Of a stretch of DNA of 5,998 nt, positions 1-5,389 are shown one piece after another (within the stretch, counting starts at the first letter, position 1; each line of letters opens with the position of its first letter). The DNA comes from Burkholderiales bacterium (lineage in GTDB: Bacteria > Pseudomonadota > Gammaproteobacteria > Burkholderiales > Casimicrobiaceae), in contig JANXNO010000576.1 of assembly GCA_025354075.1 (NCBI GenBank), positions 1 to 5,998 of the forward strand, read 5' to 3'. The notes below the pieces were generated by a model. That model was given only the letters and a program-made list of their open reading frames with translations, made no database searches and was not told where the DNA came from. A program made the position numbers and the translations under genes.

Positions 1-1081
1 ACACCGAGTTGACCGCGCTCACTCGACCCCTCATGTCGTTCGGCGTTTCCAGTTGCACCAGCGTCTGGCGGATGACGACACTCACCATGTCGGCCGCGCC
101 GGTGACAAACAATGCGATCAGCGACGCGACGAAGCTCGTCGACACACCAAACACCACGGTTGCCGCACCAAATACCGCAACGGCGATCAATAATTTGGGG
201 CCTACTTTGCGATTCATCGGCCATCTCGTCAAGGCAACCGACATCACCAGCGCACCCGCGGCTGGCGCGCTGCGCAACACGCCCAGGCCCCACGCGCCCA
301 CATGCAGAATGTCTTTGGCAAACATCGGTAACAGCGCGGTGGCACCACCGAGCAACACGGCGAACAGGTCAAGCGTGACCGCACCGAGCACCGGTTTGTG
401 GTTGACGATAAAACTCACTCCCGCTAGCAACGATTTCACGGTGGGCCGGGTATAGGGCGTTTCTACGCGCTCGTAGCGAATGAACAGCGCCAGTAGCATG
501 CCCAGCGCGAAGAGCAATACGCAGGTGGCGTAGACCATCGCCGCGCCCGCCACATAAATCACCCCGCCCAGTGCAGGCCCGGCGATAACTGCCGCTTGCA
601 GGCCTGACGCGCTAAACGCCATCGCGCGCGGCAGCAGCGGCGCGGGCACCAGCAGTGCAATCAGCGCCTGCTGCGCGGGCATTTGAAACGCACGGGCAAG
701 GCCCAGGAGCACCGATACGCCAAGCAGTAAATCACGCGACAGCCAGCCCGAGTGCCCGGCACTACCTGCGGCAGCAAACTCGTAGCTTGCAGCACACAAA
801 ACGACGGCCACCAGCAGTTGCAGCGCAAGGCAGGTCGCCACGATGCGCGCGCGATTGACGCGATCAGCCACGTAGCCTGCCACCAGCGTCAGCAGCAACG
901 CCGGCAGAAATTGAAACAGTCCCACGAGTCCCAAATCCCAGGCGCTGCCGGTCAGCTCGTACATCTGCCAGCCCACAGCGACCATCAGCATTTGATTGGC
1001 GGCCGTGCCCGCGAGGCGGGTCAACCAAAACTGCACAAATGTGCGCTGTTTCAGAAGCGTGGAAAAACTGTGCTCGGGCAT
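1..1081 (-). CDS. MFS transporter, EntS/MFS_3-like exporter (3' end cut by window edge)
   Basis: This is an inner-membrane major facilitator protein, probably a proton-driven drug or siderophore exporter. The reading frame is open from the ATG at 1081-1079 to the window edge, giving 360 codons. Members are usually a little over 400 residues, so roughly the last helices and tail are missing. The N-terminus starts MPEHSFSTLLKQRTFVQFW. Hydrophobic helices lie at about 28-45, 50-70, 81-100, 117-135, 160-180, 183-201, 233-255, 265-285, 296-316 and 318-338. A motif-A-like loop, GYVADRVNRAR, occupies residues 69-79 between helices 2 and 3. The stretch NDMRGRVSAVNS near residues 348-359 is typical of the EntS-like (MFS_3) subfamily. 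The frame has an in-frame TGA shortly upstream and no earlier ATG, which supports this start, although no strong ribosome binding site is visible. It is transcribed divergently from the ybhP-clsB genes. The substrate cannot be read from the sequence. Confidence 0.9.
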   Translation of the reverse strand, partial: MPEHSFSTLLKQRTFVQFWLTRLAGTAANQMLMVAVGWQMYELTGSAWDLGLVGLFQFLPALLLTLVAGYVADRVNRARIVATCLALQLLVAVVLCAASYEFAAAGSAGHSGWLSRDLLLGVSVLLGLARAFQMPAQQALIALLVPAPLLPRAMAFSASGLQAAVIAGPALGGVIYVAGAAMVYATCVLLFALGMLLALFIRYERVETPYTRPTVKSLLAGVSFIVNHKPVLGAVTLDLFAVLLGGATALLPMFAKDILHVGAWGLGVLRSAPAAGALVMSVALTRWPMNRKVGPKLLIAVAVFGAATVVFGVSTSFVASLIALFVTGAADMVSVVIRQTLVQLETPNDMRGRVSAVNSV

Positions 1082-1262
1082 GTCGTTGCAGCATATCAGC
1101 CATCAAGCCGACGTCGCCTGTAAATATTATTTTCGTCCGCCCGGCGGGTGCGATGGCCGTGCAGGCGACCTGGAACCGGCCCGCAGCAAGGGCGCACGGT
1201 ATGGACGATTACAGGATGTCTGCCTACAGACAGCCGTGTTGGTTGCGATAGCCTTGCTGCCT
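1082..1262. promoter_or_regulatory. Divergent intergenic region with AT-rich island
   Basis: This 181-base gap separates the leftward MFS gene from the rightward ybhP-like gene, so promoters for both should lie here. An AT-only stretch at 1121-1133 (taaatattatttt) stands out from GC-rich surroundings. It contains -10-like hexamers in both directions: TATTAT at 1125-1130 on plus, and TAATAT on minus. I could not find a convincing -35 box at 16-18 bp for either direction, so exact promoters are not assigned. A small GC-rich dyad, CGCCC-GGC-GGGTG, lies immediately to the right at about 1138-1150. The role is inferred from position and base composition only. Confidence 0.35.
1217..1232. promoter_or_regulatory. 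Perfect 6-bp inverted repeat upstream of ybhP-like gene
   Basis: TGTCTG (1217-1222) and CAGACA (1227-1232) are exact reverse complements separated by CCTA. The repeat ends 30 bases before the chosen ATG of the ybhP-like gene. It could be a half-site pair for a dimeric repressor or a small hairpin in the 5' untranslated RNA. A 6-bp dyad can also occur by chance, so the functional claim is weak. Confidence 0.25.
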
Positions 1263-2024
1263 ATGCTGCATGGAAAATCTGGATCGCTCACGGTCGCCAC
1301 TTACAACATTCACAAGGGCTTTTCCCACTTCAACCGTCGTATGGTCGTTCACGACATGCGCGAGCGGCTGCGAATGATGGGAGCAGACATCCTGTTTTTG
1401 CAGGAGGTAGTAGGCCACAATGCGAGGCATGTCGAAAATCATGAAACGTGGCCCGACACACCTCAGCACGAGTTCTTGGCTGAAGCCCAGTGGCCTGCGG
1501 CGGCTTACGCCAAAAATGCGATTTATGTCGATGGCCATCATGGCAACGCCATCCTATCTCGCTATCCGATGATTCGCTCTGATCACGAAGATATTTCCAC
1601 CAATCGTCTTGAAAAGCGTGGCTTGCTGCACGCCGAAATTGAGGTGCCCGAGTGGGGAACCAATCTGCACTGCGTTTGTGTACATCTCGGGTTGTTTGGA
1701 CGATCACGACGAAAGCAGGTTGATCTGGTCTGTGCGCGGATTGAGGCGCTGGTGCCGAAGGGTGCCCCACTGGTGCTCGCCGGAGATTTCAACGATTGGG
1801 GGCACCGCATTGGGGACCCGCTACGGGCGCTTGGCGTGCATGAGGTGTTCGAGACTATGAAAGGCCGTCCGGCCAGGAGTTTTCCTGCGCGCCTACCGAT
1901 TTTGCGCCTCGACCGCATTTACGTACGCGGTTTTTCAGTGCAGAGCGTCGACGTACATCGCGGCGCGGAGTGGGCGCGCTTGTCCGACCACGCACCCCTG
2001 GCCGCGCATCTGGTGCGCGAGTGA
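1263..2024 (+). CDS. ybhP: YbhP-like endonuclease/exonuclease/phosphatase family protein
   Basis: The protein belongs to the metal-dependent endonuclease/exonuclease/phosphatase (EEP) superfamily, whose members cleave phosphodiester or phosphomonoester bonds in DNA, RNA, inositol phosphates or phospholipids. The expected metal and catalytic motifs are all present: ATYNIHKGF with Asn15, LFLQEV with Glu48, HHGNAILSRYP with Asn95, VHLGL with His141, LAGDFNDW with Asp175 and Asn177, RLDRIYV, and LSDHAPL with Asp242-His243. From memory these blocks, including GRPARSFPARLPILRLDRIYV-like spacing, match E. coli YbhP closely. Starting at the ATG at 1263 gives 253 residues, the same length I recall for YbhP. 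The frame is open further upstream to about 996, but that part overlaps the divergent MFS start and lacks EEP-like sequence. GTG 1236 or TTG 1239 remain possible starts. No good ribosome binding site is seen. It overlaps the clsB-like gene by 4 bp, as expected for an operon. The true substrate is unknown, and a link to phospholipid metabolism is inferred from the neighbours. Confidence 0.9.
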   Translation: MLHGKSGSLTVATYNIHKGFSHFNRRMVVHDMRERLRMMGADILFLQEVVGHNARHVENHETWPDTPQHEFLAEAQWPAAAYAKNAIYVDGHHGNAILSRYPMIRSDHEDISTNRLEKRGLLHAEIEVPEWGTNLHCVCVHLGLFGRSRRKQVDLVCARIEALVPKGAPLVLAGDFNDWGHRIGDPLRALGVHEVFETMKGRPARSFPARLPILRLDRIYVRGFSVQSVDVHRGAEWARLSDHAPLAAHLVRE

Positions 2025-3175
2025 ACCAATATCGCCCTGGCAATCAAGTGCAGCTGCTGCGCAGCGGTGCAGAATATTTCCCGGCGCTTGAACGGGCCAT
2101 TGACGGTGCGTTTAAAGAGATACAGCTCGAAACCTACATCCTGGCCGACGACGAAACCGGTCGCCGCATTGTCGCTGCTTTGGGGCGTGCCGTTCAACGT
2201 GGCGTTGAGGTGCGGGTCGCCTACGACGGGTTTGGTTCGTCCGCCTTCCTCGGCGATCTCGGCAACGTGATGCGCGAGGCCGGTGTGAGCGTTGCTGTGT
2301 TTCGTCCGGAAACCGGGTGGAACCGATTCCGCCGGTCACGTTTGCGTCGGTTGCATCGCAAGCTGGTTACCGTGGATCGTCGCACTGCGTTTGTCGGAGG
2401 CATCAACATCATTGATGACCTCAACATGCCGCCGCCCCGAGAGCCGCGATTCGACTACGCGGTTCAAGTGCAAGGCCCCTTGCTGGCACCCATTCATGAC
2501 GCCATGTGTGAACTCTGGGACTGGATGCATCAGGCCCGCAAGGGCGTGCTGCGAGTGCCGCTAGCACTGAGCCCAGCAGCGCCCGACGTGGCGGGCGATC
2601 GTCACGCGTGGTTTGGGTTTCGCGACAACGTCACGCACCGCCGCGATATCGAACGGGAATATCTCATCGCGATTCTTGCGGCACAGCAGGAAATTCTCAT
2701 TGCCAACGCGTATTTTTTTCCGGGGCGACGTTTTCGCCGTGCGCTGATGCGTGCGCGGCGGCGCGGCGTGCGTGTCCGACTGCTACTGCAGGGGCGCCAG
2801 GAGTACGTGCTGCAGCATTACGCGACTCGCGCACTGTACGGCACACTGCTGGAGGCGGGCGTCGAACTGTATGAGTACTCGCGCAGCTTTTTGCACGCGA
2901 AGGTGGCGGTCGTTGACGGCATGTGGGCGACGGTCGGCTCCTCGAACATTGACCCGTTCAGTTTGCTGCTCGCGCGCGAGGCCAACGTATTTGTTCGCAA
3001 CGAGGCGTTTGCATCCGAGCTGACGGACAGCCTGAACGAAGCCATCGAAACCAGTTCAACCGTGATCCACGCCAAGCGCTGGAGCGGGCGACCCTTGCTC
3101 GACCGAATCATGACCTGGACGCTGTACGGCGTGGCGCGCGGGATGATGGCGATCTTGGGCTATGGGCGACACTGA
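2021..3175 (+). CDS. clsB: ClsB-like cardiolipin synthase, phospholipase D superfamily (first of tandem pair)
   Basis: The predicted 384-residue protein should transfer a phosphatidyl group at the inner membrane, making cardiolipin or phosphatidylglycerol. It carries two complete HKD motifs (HxKxxxxD): HRKLVTVD with His112, Lys114 and Asp119, followed by GGIN; and HAKVAVVD with His292, Lys294 and Asp299, followed by GSSN. These two halves form one active site in the phospholipase D superfamily. There is no N-terminal transmembrane pair, which fits ClsB rather than ClsA. ANAYFFPG near the start of the second half and WATVGSSNIDPFS are also ClsB-like. A hydrophobic, aromatic C-terminal helix (about 363-384) may contact the membrane. 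The start chosen is GTG at 2021, overlapping the upstream stop as GTGA. It aligns residue for residue with the ATG of the downstream paralog (LLR at 12-14 in both). The open frame extends upstream to an ATG at 1970, but that lies inside ybhP. Translation is probably coupled to ybhP. Donor and acceptor preference cannot be read from sequence. Confidence 0.9.
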   Translation: MNQYRPGNQVQLLRSGAEYFPALERAIDGAFKEIQLETYILADDETGRRIVAALGRAVQRGVEVRVAYDGFGSSAFLGDLGNVMREAGVSVAVFRPETGWNRFRRSRLRRLHRKLVTVDRRTAFVGGINIIDDLNMPPPREPRFDYAVQVQGPLLAPIHDAMCELWDWMHQARKGVLRVPLALSPAAPDVAGDRHAWFGFRDNVTHRRDIEREYLIAILAAQQEILIANAYFFPGRRFRRALMRARRRGVRVRLLLQGRQEYVLQHYATRALYGTLLEAGVELYEYSRSFLHAKVAVVDGMWATVGSSNIDPFSLLLAREANVFVRNEAFASELTDSLNEAIETSSTVIHAKRWSGRPLLDRIMTWTLYGVARGMMAILGYGRH

Positions 3176-3198
3176 TGGCTGGTTGAGCGCTGTTCGCT

Positions 3199-3212
3199 GA
3201 TAAATTCCCCCC
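3199..3212 (+). promoter_or_regulatory. Possible -10 element and SD-less leader before second clsB-like gene
   Basis: The 37-base gap after the first clsB-like gene ends with TGATAAATT followed by six C residues directly before the ATG at 3213. GATAAA (3199-3204) and TAAATT (3201-3206) each match four of six bases of the TATAAT consensus. They lie 6-8 bases before the start codon, where transcription would begin at or close to the ATG. The C tract rules out a Shine-Dalgarno sequence at the usual spacing. No convincing -35 box is seen. The gene may instead be read through from upstream. Confidence 0.3.
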
Positions 3213-4376
3213 ATGCAAAAGTTCATCGGTGGTAACGCAGTCACGCTGTTGCGCAACGGCACCGAGTATTTTCCGGCGGTCGTGGCGGCGATTGCGCAGG
3301 CGGAACGGAGTGTCTATGTTGAAACTTATATCTTTGCCGAGGACGCGGTCGGTTTGAGTATGGCCGACGCGTTGATGGCGGCCGCCGGACGCGGGTTGGA
3401 TGTACGGGTGGTGGTGGATGCCTTTGGAACCAAGCCCTACTTGACGCATATTCTGGAGACGCGATTGCGTGCTGCTGGCGTGGCGCTTGTCCTTTACCGC
3501 GAGGATGTGTTTCCGATGACGTGGCGACGCGCTCGGCTGCGCCGCTTGCACAGGAAACTGGTGGTGATCGACAGCCGCCGCGCATTTGTCGGAGGCATCA
3601 ACATCATCGATGACATGAATACGCCCGGCCAAACGCCGCCGCGCGTTGATTTTGCCGTGTGTGTCGAGGGGCCAGTCCTGTCGCCTATCGTGTCAGCGGT
3701 TACGCGACTGTGGCGCGTGTTGCGACTGGTGAATGCCGACTTGACGCGGCTGTCTGCGCTGGACTTTGAGCCGGTAATTGCCCCGTGCGGCACGATCAAA
3801 GCCAAGTTTGTTGTACGCGACAACTTCCGGCATCGCCGTCAAATCGAGTGGGCTTACCTCGCAGCGTTGCGCGTCGCGCGAAGTGAAGTGGTGATCGCCA
3901 ACGCGTACTTCCTTCCCGGTATCCGCTTTCGCCACGCGCTTATCGCTGCGGTGTCCCGCGGCGCTAAAGTGACGCTCATCCTGCAGGCACGCGTGGAGTT
4001 TCGCCTGCTTCGTTACGCGACGCGCGCGCTTTATGGGCAGTTGCTCGCCGGGGGCGTCAACATCGTCGAGTATGAGCGCAGCTTTCTACATGCAAAGGTG
4101 GCCGTGGTTGACGGCCACTGGGCGACAGTGGGGTCGTCCAACATTGATCCGTTCAGTCTGCTGCTTGCGCGCGAAGCAAATATCTTTGTGCGCGATATTG
4201 CGTTTTCCGGCCAGTTGCGACGCGAACTCGCCAAACTAGAACATGAGGGCGGGCGACGTGTCGACCCGGAAACATGGGCGCGTCGCAGCCTGAGCGTCCG
4301 CATGATGAACTGGTGCGCCTACGGTCTGGCCCGCGCGATCACCGGATTGCTCGGTGCGCGCGCGACGCGTTGGTAG
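3213..4376 (+). CDS. ClsB-like cardiolipin synthase paralog, phospholipase D superfamily (second of tandem pair)
   Basis: This 387-residue protein is a paralog of the gene just upstream and should act as a phosphatidyltransferase or phospholipase D at the inner membrane. Both catalytic motifs are intact: HRKLVVID with His113, Lys115 and Asp120, followed by GGIN; and HAKVAVVD with His293, Lys295 and Asp300, followed by GSSN. Over the 64 residues running from YATRALYG to the end of the second-motif region, 53 are identical to the upstream paralog, while the N-terminal thirds and the segment between the motifs have diverged. A 23-base DNA stretch around the GGIN codons (3585-3607) is identical to 2390-2412. 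The C-terminal aromatic and hydrophobic helix is kept. The ATG at 3213 is the first in frame and matches the start of the paralog, but no Shine-Dalgarno sequence precedes it. With two active paralogs, the copies may differ in lipid donor, acceptor alcohol or expression. No symbol is given because the subtype is uncertain. Confidence 0.88.
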   Translation: MQKFIGGNAVTLLRNGTEYFPAVVAAIAQAERSVYVETYIFAEDAVGLSMADALMAAAGRGLDVRVVVDAFGTKPYLTHILETRLRAAGVALVLYREDVFPMTWRRARLRRLHRKLVVIDSRRAFVGGINIIDDMNTPGQTPPRVDFAVCVEGPVLSPIVSAVTRLWRVLRLVNADLTRLSALDFEPVIAPCGTIKAKFVVRDNFRHRRQIEWAYLAALRVARSEVVIANAYFLPGIRFRHALIAAVSRGAKVTLILQARVEFRLLRYATRALYGQLLAGGVNIVEYERSFLHAKVAVVDGHWATVGSSNIDPFSLLLAREANIFVRDIAFSGQLRRELAKLEHEGGRRVDPETWARRSLSVRMMNWCAYGLARAITGLLGARATRW

Positions 4377-4381
4377 CTTCC

Positions 4382-4387
4382 TATAAT
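4382..4387 (+). promoter_or_regulatory. Perfect TATAAT -10 hexamer just before response regulator ATG
   Basis: TATAAT at 4382-4387 matches the sigma-70 -10 consensus at all six bases and lies between the stop of the second clsB-like gene and the ATG at 4397. Nine bases separate the hexamer from the start codon, so transcription would begin at or within about three bases of the ATG and give a leaderless mRNA. There is no Shine-Dalgarno sequence in the gap, which agrees. No -35 hexamer or extended -10 TGN is visible at the normal distance (4359-4364 is GC-only), so promoter strength is uncertain. Confidence 0.45.
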
Positions 4388-4396
4388 CAGCTGCAT

Positions 4397-5389
4397 ATGG
4401 CAGACCTTCCACATTCCGAGAGTGACGCAGTCAGCGCTGAGCGTGAGTTGCGTGTTGCGCGATTGGTGGGATTTAGCGTGCGCGATCAGGAGCTGCTGCG
4501 GCTGTTTCTGCGGCGCCCCCCCAGGTCGGGCGTGAGCCTGACCGTAGTCAGCGACGACAGTGAAGCCGTTGACCTGTTGATCGGCAACACAGCCACGGCG
4601 GAGGCGATGGAAGCGTTGAACGCATGGGGCAGTGACCGCCCCGCCATCGGCATCGTGGAGCGCTTTGAGCGCGACGCCACGTATTACCAGATCGCGCAGG
4701 ACGGCCAGATGCTGTTCGCGCTTGCCCAGGCGATCAACCGCATTCGCTCCGGCTGGACGCCGCCACACTCGGCCAGTATCGCGTCCGGGGCGGTTGAGCA
4801 CCCACACGCGACGCCAGCGGCCGATACCCAGGTTCAGCCAGAACACCGTTCGTTGGAGGATGCGCCTTCTGCCTCGGCGCCCGTTGAACAGAAGCTCCAC
4901 GACGCACCGTCCAGCGCGGGTGGCGTCGTGGCCCCTGCCGCGACGTCCAGTGCCGCAGCGGGGGCTGTAGCCATGGTCGCGCAGAACGGGCTACCCTGGC
5001 AGCGCGCGCTGGACATTCTGGTGATCGACGATTCGCATTTTTCGCGCGAAGCAATCTCGGCCGCCCTTGTGAAAGTGGGCTTTACCGTGAATACCGCAGA
5101 GAACGGCGCAGACGGCCTGAAGCTTGCCGCAGAAAAACTGTTTGACGTCGCGCTGGTTGATTTTGAAATGCCCGGCATGCAAGGGCCCGAGGTGCTGCGA
5201 AAACTGCGCGCACTGGGGCCCAAAGCGCCCACCTTGCTGATCATGCTGACCTCGCGCACCGGTGCGGTGGATCGGCTGCGCGCCAAGTTCGCGGGCTGTG
5301 ACGCCTACATGACCAAGCCGACGCGGATGCAGGAATTTTTGAAGATTTTGCGGGATTTTGCTATCGCCGGGAAGCTCTCCCGCTCGTGA
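4397..5389 (+). CDS. Response regulator with C-terminal receiver domain and unassigned N-terminal domain
   Basis: This 330-residue protein has three parts. Residues about 18-118 form a folded alpha/beta-looking domain beginning RVARLVGFSVRDQELL that I cannot assign. It lacks receiver catalytic residues and may be a degenerate receiver-like fold. Residues about 119-200 are a low-complexity linker rich in Ala, Pro and Ser. Residues about 205-325 are a complete receiver domain: acidic pair Asp211-Asp212 in ILVIDD, phosphoacceptor Asp255 in LVDFEMPGM, Thr285 in MLTSRTG and Lys307 in YMTKPT. The spacing Asp-30-Thr-22-Lys equals that of CheY, so phosphorylation is likely. No DNA-binding, diguanylate cyclase or other known output domain follows, so output must go through the N-terminal domain or a partner protein. 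No histidine kinase gene is in view. The ATG at 4397 is preferred because it follows the upstream stop by 20 bases; earlier starts in frame lie inside the clsB-like gene. It overlaps the ABC exporter gene by 4 bp. Confidence 0.85.
   Translation: MADLPHSESDAVSAERELRVARLVGFSVRDQELLRLFLRRPPRSGVSLTVVSDDSEAVDLLIGNTATAEAMEALNAWGSDRPAIGIVERFERDATYYQIAQDGQMLFALAQAINRIRSGWTPPHSASIASGAVEHPHATPAADTQVQPEHRSLEDAPSASAPVEQKLHDAPSSAGGVVAPAATSSAAAGAVAMVAQNGLPWQRALDILVIDDSHFSREAISAALVKVGFTVNTAENGADGLKLAAEKLFDVALVDFEMPGMQGPEVLRKLRALGPKAPTLLIMLTSRTGAVDRLRAKFAGCDAYMTKPTRMQEFLKILRDFAIAGKLSRS
5368..5382 (+). promoter_or_regulatory. Small hairpin covering the only SD-like bases before the ABC exporter start
   Basis: CGGGA (5368-5372) and TCCCG (5378-5382) are exact reverse complements around the loop AGCTC, ending three bases before the GTG at 5386. 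The only purine-rich, Shine-Dalgarno-like bases (GGGAA, 5369-5373) lie in the left arm. If formed in RNA, the hairpin would hide the site until ribosomes finishing the upstream gene open it, which would reinforce translational coupling. The stem is only 5 bp and lies in coding sequence, so chance is a real alternative. Confidence 0.22.

Noticed and set aside
9..455. Plus-strand open frame of 148 codons
   Set aside because: It lies antisense to the well-supported MFS coding frame and encodes no recognisable protein; it is a GC-rich shadow frame.
1201..1251. 16-codon open frame (MDDYRMSAYRQPCWLR) as a possible leader peptide before ybhP
   Set aside because: It has no clear ribosome binding site, no run of regulatory codons and no attenuator-like hairpin with a T tract.
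996..1262. Upstream open extension of the ybhP-like frame back to an ATG at 996
   Set aside because: It overlaps the start of the divergent MFS gene, has no EEP-like sequence, and would make the protein about 90 residues longer than YbhP.
1239..1267. TTGGTT-17-TATGCT promoter-like pair over the ybhP start
   Set aside because: It would start transcription about 10 bases after the chosen ATG, inside the conserved protein, so it is most likely chance.
3186..3212. Possible terminator between the two clsB-like genes (AGCG-CTGTT-CGCT)
   Set aside because: The stem is only 4 bp and is followed by AATTCCCCCC, not a T run.
3108..3632. Minus-strand open frame of 174 codons across the clsB-clsB junction
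   Set aside because: It is antisense to both clsB-like genes, with composition expected of a shadow frame and no recognisable domain.
4516..4522. C7 homopolymer in the 5' part of the response regulator gene as a phase-variable tract
   Set aside because: Seven C residues encode Pro-Pro in a GC-rich frame that stays open; the tract is too short to argue for phase variation without population data.
4319..4900. Minus-strand open frame of 193 codons under the response regulator gene
   Set aside because: It mirrors the response regulator coding frame in GC-rich DNA, and no domain is recognised.
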